A stretch of DNA of 64,000 bases from Malus domestica (lineage: Eukaryota; Streptophyta; Magnoliopsida; Rosales; Rosaceae): assembly GCF_042453785.1 (NCBI RefSeq), contig NC_091667.1:32728001-32792000 (forward strand), written 5' to 3'. The notes under the pieces were generated by a model that ran no database searches, was not told where the DNA came from, and worked only from the letters and a program-made list of their open reading frames with translations. Of this stretch, positions 45,641 through 56,599 are shown piece after piece. Each line of letters begins with the position of its first letter. Positions within the stretch are counted from its first letter, which is position 1. The position numbers and the translations under genes are program-made.

Positions 45641-47388
45641 ACCAACACACCCTTGTATTCCCTCCCTCCCTCTCGTCTCTTTGGCTAATCTCTCTCATCC
45701 ACACTTTGTTTTTATATAATTTAATGTATTTTCTGTTTTATGCAGTCAAGAGATGCCAAGATCTAGTTTTTAACTGTGGAGCTTGATGCTGCCAATGCAA
45801 CTTGGTTGCTGAATGATGTAGCCTTGCTGTCTACAAAAACTGGGGAGCTACTATTGCTCACCCTTGTTTATGATGGACGGTTAGTAATTACAATTTTTTT
45901 TTTTTTAATTTCGTTTGAGCAGAAGAAGCAGAGCTTGTTACTTTCTTCACCACCAGTGCATGACTTGCTAATTGTATCATCTTCTGTACCATAATATCTT
46001 GTACTTGGAGGGTATTATCATTTATATTTTGTATGATTCGGGAATTGTGTTGTGATTTTTTATGATGTTAGAAATACAAGAGGGCTCAAAATTTCATTTT
46101 ATGAGATAAAGTCAGTTATTTCTGTATTCAGGTTTCAGAGGTGTACGCCAAAGATTTCAAGGGTGCCATATCTGCATTAGCCTCACTTCAAGGTCATCTG
46201 TTGATTGAGCAGGTCCTAAAATTACGTTAAACAAGTGGAATGGCACTGAACTGAATGGTGTGGCATTTTTTGATGTTCCACCATTGTATGTTTTGAGCTT
46301 GAATATTGTATGTATACTTCCTTAACTGTCTCTTTTAAATTGATTCGTTGTTTGATACCTGGATATCAGTACTTGAATATACGATTTAATTATGTGATGT
46401 GAAATCTGAGGGTGCACGTTGAAATGTTTCAAACTTCTCAAGTTGTGTCTTTAATTTGATTCTTGGTGTATAATGTTAGTCGTAATTTATTAAGATATGA
46501 TTCTGAGCAATATGTGACCAGTGTCAATGGCCAAATTTGTCTTTGCAGGTCAAGAATTTTTCCTCCTTGGTGACATTCACAAAAGCATTTACTTTCTCAG
46601 TTGAAAGGAGCAGGGATCTCAGCTAAATCTGTTGGCCAAGGATTTTGGTAACCTAGATTCTTTTTTATCGATGGAAGTTTGCTGAGGCTTGTAGTTGCAG
46701 ATGAACGAAAGAACATTCAGGTTAGTGCCTTGTAGCTGAGATATATTTTAGTCCTCTTTTAGGGCTCTCTTATTATTTTATTTTTTTGTGACTAACGATT
46801 CTTTTGGTTAGTTTTTCATCCCTGATTGTTGGAGGGATAGTTTACTTATTTTAAACACATTTTCTATGCCAAACAGATCTTTTTCTACGCACCAAAGAGG
46901 TCTGAGAGTTGGAAAGGCCAGAAGCTTCTCTCACGGGCTAAATTTCTTGTTGGTACCCATGTTACCAAGTTCTTGCGGTTGCAGATGCTCTCTAACTCAG
47001 GGACTAATCCAGGCTCCAACAAAACTAATTGCTATGCTTTGTTATTTGGTACCCTGGATGGCAGCATTGGTTGTGTTATGCCTCTTGATGAACTCACATT
47101 TCGTAGGTTGCAGTCACTACAGAAAAAGCTTGTTGATGCAGTTGCCCATGTTGCTGGTTTGAATCCAAGAGCTTTCCGCCAGTTTCGGTCAAATGGAAAA
47201 GCTTATCTGCCTGGCCCTGATACCATAGTTGACTGCAAGCTTCTAACCCAGTGAGTTCCATGTTCCTTCTATTTAGATTACCGTTCAAGATACAAAAGAT
47301 TTTGCTGCCTTGCTTTTTGGAGAGAAATATTCCGTCATCTTTGTAAACCCAACAACAACAACAACAACAACAACAAAGCCTTTTCCCA

Positions 47389-48063
47389 CTAAGTGGGGTC
47401 GGCTATATGAATCCTAGAACGCCATTGCGCTCGGTTTTGTGTCATGTCCTCCGTTAGATCCAAGTACTCTAAGTCTTTTCTTAGGGTCTCTTCCAAAGTT
47501 TTCCTAGGTCTTCCTCTATCCCTTCGGCCCCGAACCTCTGTTCCGTAGTCACCTCTTCGAACCGAAGCGTCAGTAGGCCTTCTTTGCACATGTCCAAACC
47601 ACCGTAACCGATTTTCTCTCATCTTTCCTTCAACTTCGGCTACTCCTACTTTACCTCGGATATCCTCATTCACAATCTTATCATTTCTCGTGTGCCCACA
47701 CATCCCACGAAGCATCCTTATCTCCGCTACACCCATTTTGTGTACGTGTTGATGCTTCACCGCCCAACATTCTGTGCCATACAACATCGCTGGCCTTATT
47801 GCCGTCCTATAAAATTTTCCCTTGAGCTTCAGTGACCTACGACGGTCACACAACACGCCGGATGCACTCTTACACTTCATCCATCCAGCTTGTATTCTAT
47901 GGTTGAGATCTCCATCTAATTCTCCGTTCTCTTGCAAGATAGATCCTAGGTAGCGAAAACGATCGCTTTTTGTGATCTTCGCTAGATTACTCCGGTCATT
48001 AGTGTGGATAAGTATATAAATGGATAGAGATAGGAAAGCAAACACCAGATGTACGTGGTTCAC
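47389..48063 (-). CDS. 224-aa chimeric ORF: novel N-terminus joined to RTE C-terminal domain
   Basis: The first ~30 residues ([20 protein letters not shown]) are hydrophobic and come from the foreign segment. From [15 protein letters not shown] on, the protein is the RTE C-terminal region, ending IHIADPT. The frame is fully open in this copy but broken in copy 1. It lacks the FADD catalytic box and so cannot be a polymerase. Expression is unknown; it may be an accident of the fusion. Confidence 0.55.
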   Translation of the reverse strand: MNHVHLVFAFLSLSIYILIHTNDRSNLAKITKSDRFRYLGSILQENGELDGDLNHRIQAGWMKCKSASGVLCDRRRSLKLKGKFYRTAIRPAMLYGTECWAVKHQHVHKMGVAEIRMLRGMCGHTRNDKIVNEDIRGKVGVAEVEGKMRENRLRWFGHVQRRPTDASVRRGDYGTEVRGRRDRGRPRKTLEETLRKDLEYLDLTEDMTQNRAQWRSRIHIADPT

Positions 48064-50461
48064 CCATATTGGCTACGTCCACGAAATAGAGGAGTTCTCA
48101 TTAATTGTGAAGGGTTTACACAAGTACATAGGTTCAAGCTCTCTTTTAGTGAGTATAAGTGAATGATTTAGTACAAATGACATTAGGAAATATTGTGGGA
48201 GAATGATCTCGTAATCACGAAACTTCTAAGTTCCGGAGTGTGGTATCGTCTTGACTTGCCTTATCTGTCTCGTAGGTAGATGTGGCATCTTCTCTGGAAG
48301 TACTCTTCCTCCATCCAGGGGTGGTATCTTTAACTGGTGGAGATGCACAAGGTAATGTATCAATTTCACTTGAAGCTTACTTGTAGTTTCAGGCTTGGTC
48401 AAGCGCGATACAAACCATGTAATAGGAGTCCTCCAAGTTGCCGAACTAGGGGATCTGCTAAAAGAGGTGACAGACAAGGTAAGCAATCAGAGCTCCAAGC
48501 AATCAGTCCCAGATCAGAACTTTGATTTCGAGTTCCGGCTGATTGTTCACATTCTCCCTATCTTGCAGGCAGCATGAAGGATAAAGAGAAGAAAAATGAG
48601 AAGAGATGATATGGGATACTTTTGCTTTTGAAGAAGTAACTTTCCACAGGCTTATTCTTGAACTGGGCTGGAGGGTTTTCTGGTTTCCTCCAGAGTATAA
48701 GGCCGACTGAAGAATTTGAGGGTCAAAACAAGTCCATCAAATCTATAGTACGTTCGACCCTGCTGATATGGGATACTTTTGCTTTTGACAGAGTAGTGGA
48801 TGTATCGGCACGTGTACTGTTACGCTTGTCTCCACATGCTTCCTTGTATCCTTCTCACTTGCCCTATCTGTTCCTCAGGCAGATGCGGTATCTTCCCTGG
48901 AAGCAGAAGATGTTGAAGATGAGTACTCGAGAGCAATGCCAGGTAAGTAATCAAGTAAGGGGTTTCAGGCAGTCAGTTCCTGACTGGAAGCTTGATTCCA
49001 AGTGTTGACTGATTGCTCTCTTTCTTCTTGTCTTGCAGGTAAGAACAAGGCCAAAGGAAAAGACAGGGAAAAAACATGATATGGGATACTCTTGCTTTTA
49101 ACCCTGATGATATGAGATATTCTTGCTCTAGTATAGCTTGTTTACAGAGGTATTATCGGGGGGAAAGAAAGCTGAATATTTCGAAAGGCTTCTTTGGGAG
49201 TGCCCTCTCAAATATGAGGAAGGGTTGAGCATTTTTGCAGGTCTGCCTGTCTGTTGGGGATGGAGGTCAACATATATAGGAGTCTCCCTCACAACAAGTA
49301 GTAATGCTATTCCTTTACCCTGCTTGGTCATAACACGGTAGTGGGAGCTGCCAGCTTCACATGTTTTAACTCTGTCAGAGCACTTTGAAAAAGTGGTCTG
49401 TGGTATCTGGAAAGCTGATGTTGCGTGTAAAGATTACAGACAAGCTTTATCCAAGGAGATCCGGCTCTTGAAGTTGGGAAAGTGGTGCCTCTTCGGTTTT
49501 CGAACAAGCAATCCTGTCGGAGATCTGGCTCTCGAGATTCGGAGAACGATGCCTTTTCGATTTTTGAGAAAGCAATCCTGCTAGGGGTCTGACTCTCGAG
49601 ATTCGGAGAGCGGTGTCTCTTCGATTTTTGAGAAAGTAATCATGTTGGGAGTCTGGCTCTCGAGATTCGGAGGGCGGTGCCTCTTCGATTTTGGAGCAAG
49701 CAATCTTGTTGGGAGTGTTTTCTCGAATGTGAGAAAAGGTTGGGCATGTTTGCTAGTCTATCTTGCCACGAAACACAGAGGTTGACACACAGGGACTTTC
49801 CAATTATCCAGCAGTGGTACTGTTCCTTTATCCTTGTGGGTAATAATATGGTAGCTAGACCTTCAAAATTTATGTGTCTAAACTTTGTTAGTGCTGTTTC
49901 TTTGCTATTCTTTTACCCTTCTTGGTCAGAGCGGTGTAGTGGGAGCTGCTTCACGTGTCTCAACTTTGTCAGAGAACTTTGGCAAAGTTATCTGTGGTAC
50001 CCATGAGCTAATGTTGCGTGTGGGAAATGGGTGATTGAACAGTAAGATTCATGTGCTTTCTACTTCACCAGAAATCTTCGACATAATGCTCATAATTTCC
50101 GCAAAGCTGACAGGTGCTGACAAGGCTGGAAAAGTAGGTGCCTCTTCGATTTCTGAGATCGGCCCTCGTGGTCTCTAAGCAGCCCAGCTTTTGAGAAAGC
50201 AAGCGCCTCTTTGATTTCTGAGATCGGCTTTCGTGGTCTTTGAGCAGCCCAACTTTTGAGAAAGCAAACGTCTCGTGGTCTCTGAGCAGCCCAGCTTTTG
50301 AGAAAGCAAACGCCTCTTCGATTTCTGAAGCTCCGTCGAGTACAGATTTTTATAGAGGCTGGCATTAAATTCCAAAGCACACTTGAATCTCCACCAGTAG
50401 AAGCTTCATTCTTGTACTTCTAAGATCTTGATTTGTCCGACCTCTTCTCTCTTCAACACCT

Positions 50462-51142
50462 TTGAAAATGTCTGGCCACTCCGACCGTTGTTTTGACTTG
50501 AACCTTGTTGAAGAGCCAGCCACACCTTCTCCAGACAACATATGGCGCCCATCCTTCGTCTCCCCTACTGGTCCTCTTACCGTTGGGGATTCCGTGATGA
50601 AGAATGATATGACCGCTGCGGTAGTGGCCATGAACCTTCTCACTCCCAAAGATAACAGACTACTTTCCAAACGGTCTGATGAGTTGGCTGTTAAGGATTC
50701 TCTGGCTCTCAGTGTTCAGTGTGCAGGTTCTGTGTCTAACATGGCCCAACGCCTATTTGCTCGAACCCGCCAAGTTGAATCATTGGCGGTTGAAGTGATG
50801 AGTCTCAAACAGGAGATTAGAGGGCTCCAGCATGAGAATAAACAGTTGCATCGGCTCGCACATGACTATGCTACAAACATGAAGAGGAAGCTTAACCAGA
50901 AGAAGGAATCTGATGGTCAGGTTTTACTTGATCATCAGAGATTTGTGGGTTTGTTCCAAAGGCATTTATTGCCTTCGTCTTCTGGGGCTGTACTGCGTAA
51001 TGAAGCTCCAAATGATCAACCTCTGCTGCCTCCTCCTTCTAGGGTTCTGTCCAGTACTGAGGCTCCAAATGATCCCCCTCCAGTGCCTGCTGTTTCTGGG
51101 GCTCTACCGACTGCTGAGACTTCTCCTAAGCAACCTTTGTGA
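50462..51142 (+). CDS. 226-aa coiled-coil ORF of unknown function inside composite LINE copy 2
   Basis: The same length and start as the copy-1 ORF (MKMSGHSDRCFDLNLVEEPA), differing at scattered residues but with no stop or frameshift. The coiled coil (VESLAVEVMSLKQEIRGLQH) and the Pro-rich repeats are kept. It is antisense to the host LINE. Its upstream region has CT-rich tracts but no clear TATA box by eye. Confidence 0.6.
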   Translation: MKMSGHSDRCFDLNLVEEPATPSPDNIWRPSFVSPTGPLTVGDSVMKNDMTAAVVAMNLLTPKDNRLLSKRSDELAVKDSLALSVQCAGSVSNMAQRLFARTRQVESLAVEVMSLKQEIRGLQHENKQLHRLAHDYATNMKRKLNQKKESDGQVLLDHQRFVGLFQRHLLPSSSGAVLRNEAPNDQPLLPPPSRVLSSTEAPNDPPPVPAVSGALPTAETSPKQPL

Positions 51143-51401
51143 AGGCTCCCTCTTGTTTGTTTATTTTGACTCATGTATATGTACATATTTGTGACTTATC
51201 GGGGATATCAATAAATAGCTTTCCTTCATTTCAACGTATTGTGTTAAATACGCCAAAACCTTCTTCGCTAAGTTCTCTGAATTTTCTTTTGTTGAAGCTT
51301 GTATGTTGAAGCTTTGTGAGTGGAGCATGTAGGTTGAGGTAGTATTCCCTTAATTTCCCGAGTGAGGAAAACTTCTCAGTTGGAGACTTGGAAAATCCAA
51401 G

Positions 51402-54400
51402 TCACTGAGTGGGATCGGCTATATGAATCTTTGAACGCCATTGTGCTCGGTCCTGTGTCATGTCCTCCGTTATATCCAAGTACTCTAAGTCTTTTCTTAG
51501 AGTCTCTTCCAAAGTTTTCCTAGGTCTTCCTCTACCCCTTCGGCCCTGAACCTCTGTCCCATAGTCGCATCTTCTAATCGGAGCGTCAGTAGGCCTTCTT
51601 TGCACATGTCCAAACCACCGTAACCGATTTTCTCTCATCTTTCCTTCAATTTCGGCTACTCCTACTTTACCCCGGATATTCTCATTCCTAATCTTATCCT
51701 TTCTTGTGTGCCCACACATCCAACGAAGCATCCTCATCTCCGCTACACCCATTTTGTGTACGTGTTGATGCTTCACCGCCCAACATTCTGTGCCATACAG
51801 CATCGCCGGCCTTATTGCCGTCCTATAAAATTTTCCCTTGAGCTTCAGTGGCATACGGCGGTCACACAACACGCCGGATGCACTCTTCCACTTCATCCAT
51901 CCAGCTTGTATTCTATGGTTGAGATCTCCATTTAATTCTCCGTTCTTTTGCAAGATAGATCCTAGGTAACGAAAACGATCGCTCTTTGGTATTTCTTGAT
52001 CTCCGATCCTCACCCCTAACTCGTTTTGGCCTCCATTTGCACTGAACTTGCACTCCATATATTCTGTCTTTGATCGGCTTAGGCGAAGACCTTTAGATTC
52101 CAACACTTCTCTCCAAAGGTTAAGCTTTGCATTTACCCCTTCCTGAGTTTCATCTATCAACACTATATCGTCTGCGAAAAGCATACACCAAGGAATATCA
52201 TCTTGAATATGTCCTGTTAACTCATCCATTACCAACGCAAAAAGGTAAAGACTTAAGGATGAGCCTTGATGTAATCCTACAGTTATGGGAAAGCTTTCGG
52301 TTTGTCCTTCATGAGTTCTTACGGCAGTCTTTGCTCCTTCATACATATCCTTTATAGCTTGGATATATGCTACTCGTACTCTTTTCTTCTCTAAAATCCT
52401 CCAAAGAATGTCTCTTGGGACCCTATCATACGCTTTTTCCAAATCTATAAAGACCATGTGTAAATCCTTTTTCCCATCTCTATATCTTTCCATCAATCTT
52501 CGTAAGAGATAGATTGCCTCCATGGTTGAGCGCCCTGGCATGAACCCGAATTGGTTGTCCGAAACCCGTGTCTCTTGCCTCAATCTATGCTCAATGACTC
52601 TCTCCCAGAGCTTCATTGTATGACTCATTAGCTTAATACCCCTATAGTTCATGCAATTTTGTACGTCGCCCTTATTCTTGTAGATAGGCACCAAAGTGCT
52701 CGTTCGCCACTCATTTGGCATCTTCTTCGTTTTCAAAATCCTATTGAAAAGGTCAGTGAGCCATGTTATACCTGTCTCTTCCAAAACTTTCCACACTTCG
52801 ATTGGTATATCGTCTGGGCCTACTGCTTTTCTATGCTTCATTTTCTTCAAAGCTACAACCACTTCTTCCTTCCGGATTCGACGATAAAAAGAGTAGTAGT
52901 TTCTACACTCTTCTGAGTTACACAACTCCCCTAAAGAAGCACTCCTTTCATGTCCTTCATTGAAAAGATTATGAAAATAACCTCTCCATCTATCTTTAAC
53001 CGCGTTCTCTGTAGCAAGAACCTTTCTATCCTCATCCTTGATGCACCTCACTTGGTTTAGGTCCCTTGTCTTCTTTTCCCTTTCTCTAGCTAGTTTATAG
53101 ATATCCAACTCTCCTTCTTTGGTATCTAGTCGCTTATACATATCGTCATAAGCCGCTAACTTAGCTTCTCTCACAACTTTCTTCGCCTCTTGCTTCGCTT
53201 TTCTATACCTTTCACCATTTTCATCGGTCATATCCTTGTATAAGGCTTTACAACATTCCTTCTTAGCCTTCACCTTTGTTTGTACCTCCTCATTCCACCA
53301 CCAAGTTCCTTTTGGTGTGGGGCAAAGCCCTTAGACTCTCCTAATACCTCTTTTGCTACTTTTCGGATACAACTAGCCATGGAATCCCACATTTGGCTAG
53401 CTTCCCCCTCTCTATCCCACACACACTGGGTGATTACTTTCTCTTTGAAAATAACTTGTTTTTCTTCTTTTAGATTCCACCATCTAGTCCTTAGGCACTT
53501 CCAAGTCTTGTTCTTTTTTCTCACTCTTTTGATATGTACATCCATCACCAACAAGCGATGTTGATTAGCCACGCTCTCTCCTGGTATAACTTTGCAATCC
53601 TTACAAGTTATACGATCCTCTTTCCTCATTAGAAGAAAATCTATTTGTGTTTTTGACGACCCACTCTTGTAGGTGATCACATGTTCTTCTCTCTTCTTAA
53701 AGAAGGTGTTGGCTAAGAATAGATCATATGCCATTGCAAAATCCAAGATAGCTTCCTCATCCTCGTTTCTCTCCCCAAAACCATGGCCACCATGAAAACC
53801 TCCATAGTTGCCTGTCTCCCTGCCCACGTGTCCATTTAAATCTCCTCCTATAAATAACTTCTCCGTCTGAGCAATTCCTTGCACCAAGTCTCCAAGGTCT
53901 TCCCAAAATTTCTCCTTCGAACTCATATCCAACCCTACTTGAGGTGCGTACGCACTAATCACATTGATAAGTTCTTGTCCTATTACAATCTTGATTGCCA
54001 TGATTCTATCTCATACCCTCTTGACATCTACAACATCTTGTGTCAAGGTCTTGTCCACGATGATGCCAACACCGTTTCTCATTCTATTTGTGCCCGAGTA
54101 CCAAAGTTTAAACCCTGAGTTTTCTAGATCCTTTGCCTTAAGACCAACCCACTTAGTTTCTTGTAGGCACATAATATTTATCCTTCTCCTCACCATAACT
54201 TCCACTACTTCCATAGATTTTCCCGTTAAGGTTCCTATATTCCACGTTCCTAAACGCATTCTACTCTCCTGAACTCTACCCTTCTGTCCTAGCTTCTTCT
54301 CCCTCCCCCGTCCAATGGAATCAAAGTACTTCTTTTGTGTGTCCCGTGTAAAGTTGATAGGTGCATATGCTCCCAAACAACTTTGAGTGGAGTCGTTCGA

Positions 54401-54562
54401 AAAGAAGTTTCTATGGCCCCCTTGCTCATTTAACACTGCATCCGGGTGCCTATGGAGATACAGCGACCCTTGCTCACTTATCACTGTGCTCGGGCCACAC
54501 AGCGCGCCACTTACGGGTGACGCCCTAGCTTTAGCGCGATTTCGTTCTGAATTCATTTTCAT
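51402..54562 (-). pseudogene. RTE LINE endonuclease/RT ORF of copy 2, interrupted
   Basis: From the first Met (54562) the frame includes the endonuclease motifs missing in copy 1 (RLGTWNIGTLTGK and CLQETKW). It then meets a stop at 54011, reopens ([20 protein letters not shown], 54001) and has a frameshift near 53290. The RT part (51402-53273) is open and nearly identical to copy 1, with the FADD box and the same end IADPTQ. Two lesions therefore disable the full polyprotein. I describe them only and do not reconstruct it. Confidence 0.88.
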
Positions 54563-54920
54563 AAGGATTCGACGTAACTGTAGAGTGCCGGCTGTCGACT
54601 ACCTGACGCCCTCCCCCTCCTCCTTTACCCGGGCTTGGGACCGGCAATGTAAGATAAACTTACATAGGCGGAGTTCATCTTTGTAAACCCAATAATGCTA
54701 AATACTTTCCTGATGAAATGATGCACGCTTCTAATTCTAGATCAACACCATCAACAGTATTTGATGGCATGATAAAAACTGGTACTTCAATTTCCATCCT
54801 CCAACTTATGAGATGCTTCTATTGGAGGAACAGCTTGAAATTGCAAACCAGATAGGGACGACTCGTTCACAAATTTTTACAAACTTAAATGACCTCGCTA
54901 TAGGAACGAGCTTCTTGTAA

Positions 54921-56400
54921 GTGCTGCGTTTACCTTGTTCGTGATTGTTGGGTTCCGCTGAATTGAGAAGAAAGAGGAGGGGTAAGAAGTGGGAAATACT
55001 GTTGCTCCACTGCGGTAGTTTTAGGTGACAAGAGTTGAGAGTTTCCGGCTAACCAGTATTGCTAGGCTCAGTGAATCGTTCGGTTTTGTTGTGACGAGTA
55101 TAACAGCCTAGCAACCTAGTCATTTGTTTCCGCTGATGGGTTGTAAGTTATCATAGTCGTTAACCTTTGTCGGAGACCGCTACATTTGTTCACATGTAAT
55201 AACCGTATTGATGAAATTACCATGAGTTTTAACCACCTCAATCTCTTTCGAACTCGATTTTCTTCTTTTCAAGGACATTTCTTTATGCGCTTCTGAGGCG
55301 TAATGCCATTTTTTTAAATATTACAGCAATGCCTTGTAACTCAAGACTCCTCTTTCGCTTTTGTGAAAGGAAGTTGAAATTCTGGATTTGAATGGAAATC
55401 AAATTATTGCACATATCAAACTATATTGTTTTCTGAATATATGTTGAAATTCCAAATTCTTTTGGAACGGAACTGGAAGGGCGGGCAGAAGTTCGTTGGT
55501 GTTGCAGGAAAGGAATGGCCTTTCTAACGTATATTCCGTCGTACCAACATGGCCGCACTGATTTGTTTTCGATTGGAGCATCAAGCAACTTCAGTGATGG
55601 TGAGCTGGTCAAGTAAGGAGAATCGACAAGGTGGAGAAGATTTAAAAAGAATCTGCAGCAGTGAGAGTCAAATGACTGATCGTGATCGTCTGCAGAAGTT
55701 GTTTGAGTCTTCAAATATGTAAGCCTGTTCGCTGAGGTGAACAAGAAGGAGGCCCTGTATGCCCTACTATACGGCTGAATCACCATCTTTCTGCCCGAGC
55801 AACCTGGTCCCTATTCGCTTGCTTGTTCGTTGGATGCGTTGTTTGTGTAACACGTATTGAGGAAGTCAACTTCTGATATTAATTTAAGACAGATTTGGGT
55901 ATTGGTTTTTTTATGTAATTTTCAATTCCAAAAAATTGTGGATTATAATCTCTTGATTTCGATTCGATCTTTCCAAAAATCATATTTACTGATTACATTG
56001 TTTTGTTCGGTAAATAGAAGATTATGAGGAGTAAGGTAAAATGTTTGTAAAACACAAAGTAAAAAGTAAATCACTCAATCGTTGTATGAACTTTGAACGT
56101 CCTCTCCTTCCCCACCAACGAGAATAACAATCAAATATGAGGTGAATATATCTAATAGAATTTTAGAAAACAACTGCACGAGGTAAACAATGGCAGACGG
56201 AGACAGCAGGAGTGGTTTTCCACTGTTCCATAAACCTCGTGGGCCTATCATGACGATGCGCGTGTGCCCTAATTTACTAATTACTCAAGTGACTCTCTCT
56301 CCTCCTCCTCCTCTTCTCCCTCTTCATGTAGTGGACCTAATTTTTATTCTATTCGAAACATTGTGACGTGATGTTATAATTTAACTCAAATTATATAATG
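54921..56400. other. CPSF160 pseudogene 3' flank and intergenic DNA
   Basis: This probably includes the old CPSF160 3' UTR. The ORFs at 55399-55786 on the minus strand show no family features. No repeat ends or RNA genes were recognised. Confidence 0.4.
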
Positions 56401-56403
56401 TAT

Positions 56404-56490
56404 GCCAATCACGGTTGGCTGAGTTGGTAAGGATTGTTTTTTTTTTTCTAGACCAAGACCTAGGTTCAAGTTCCGTTGCCAACAATTCTT
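56404..56490 (+). mobile_element. tRNA-like SINE head, degenerate
   Basis: GGTTGGCTGAGTTGGTAAGG resembles a tRNA A-box region. After a T-run, CTAGGTTCAAGTTCCGTTGCC resembles a B-box. The spacing and the absence of a foldable tRNA make it a SINE head, not a tRNA gene. Confidence 0.35.
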
Positions 56491-56599
56491 CTTAGTGGAT
56501 GATACGTAAAAACTAAAAAAGGGGGTAAACCCCTATCTAAAAACTAAAAAAGGAGGTAAGACCCCCTCTGTAAGTCCTTAAAGAGACTTGTGGTATGTC

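Larger units (their letters stand above)
47353..54674 (-). mobile_element. Composite RTE LINE, copy 2 (near full length)
   Basis: The same composite in the opposite orientation. TCATCTTTGTAAACCCAA flanks it (47335-47352 and 54675-54692). The (CAA)n at 47353 is the (TTG)n tail read from the other strand. In LINE order: a 5' UTR rich in G/A, the endonuclease start (54562), RT ending at 51402, the ORF226 region (50462-51142 on the plus strand), tandem repeats, and an open second RT C-terminus (47389-48063). Its internal foreign part is about 0.2 kb shorter than in copy 1. It lies in the last CPSF160 intron. Confidence 0.88.
34038..54920 (+). pseudogene. CPSF160: CPSF160 (CPSF subunit 1) pseudogene split by three transposons
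   Basis: CPSF160 is the large beta-propeller scaffold of the mRNA cleavage and polyadenylation complex (about 1,440 aa in plants). Exon remnants: 34038-34366 (start MSVAAYKMMHWRTGIENCAS), 34511-34605 plus 36285-36346, 43629-43782 (MHCFEGPEWLHLRRGRESF), 44374-44509, 44913-45058, 45370-45466, 45539-45591, 45746-45879, 46132-46307, 46549-46720, 46877-47250 and about 54803-54920 (YEMLLLEEQLEIANQIGTTR, stop 54918-54920). The protein middle, roughly 600-700 residues, is absent between 45879 and 46132. Frameshifts or stops are seen in exons 2, 6 and 8 (numbering the remnants) and in 46132-46307. The exon at 46877-47250 is still open. Splice sites remain recognisable, so this is a copied or retained gene, not a retropseudogene. 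A Mutator-like element (34606-36275) and two composite LINEs (36377-43213, 47353-54674) interrupt it. An intact paralogue is expected elsewhere, since the gene is essential. Confidence 0.92.

Noticed and set aside
52127-53564. Several plus-strand ORFs inside the minus-strand LINE
   Set aside because: They mirror the RT and endonuclease coding sequence and recur as mirror ORFs in copy 1; shadows only.
56404-56490. A functional tRNA gene
   Set aside because: A- and B-box-like motifs exist, but a T-run interrupts the body and no cloverleaf can be drawn.
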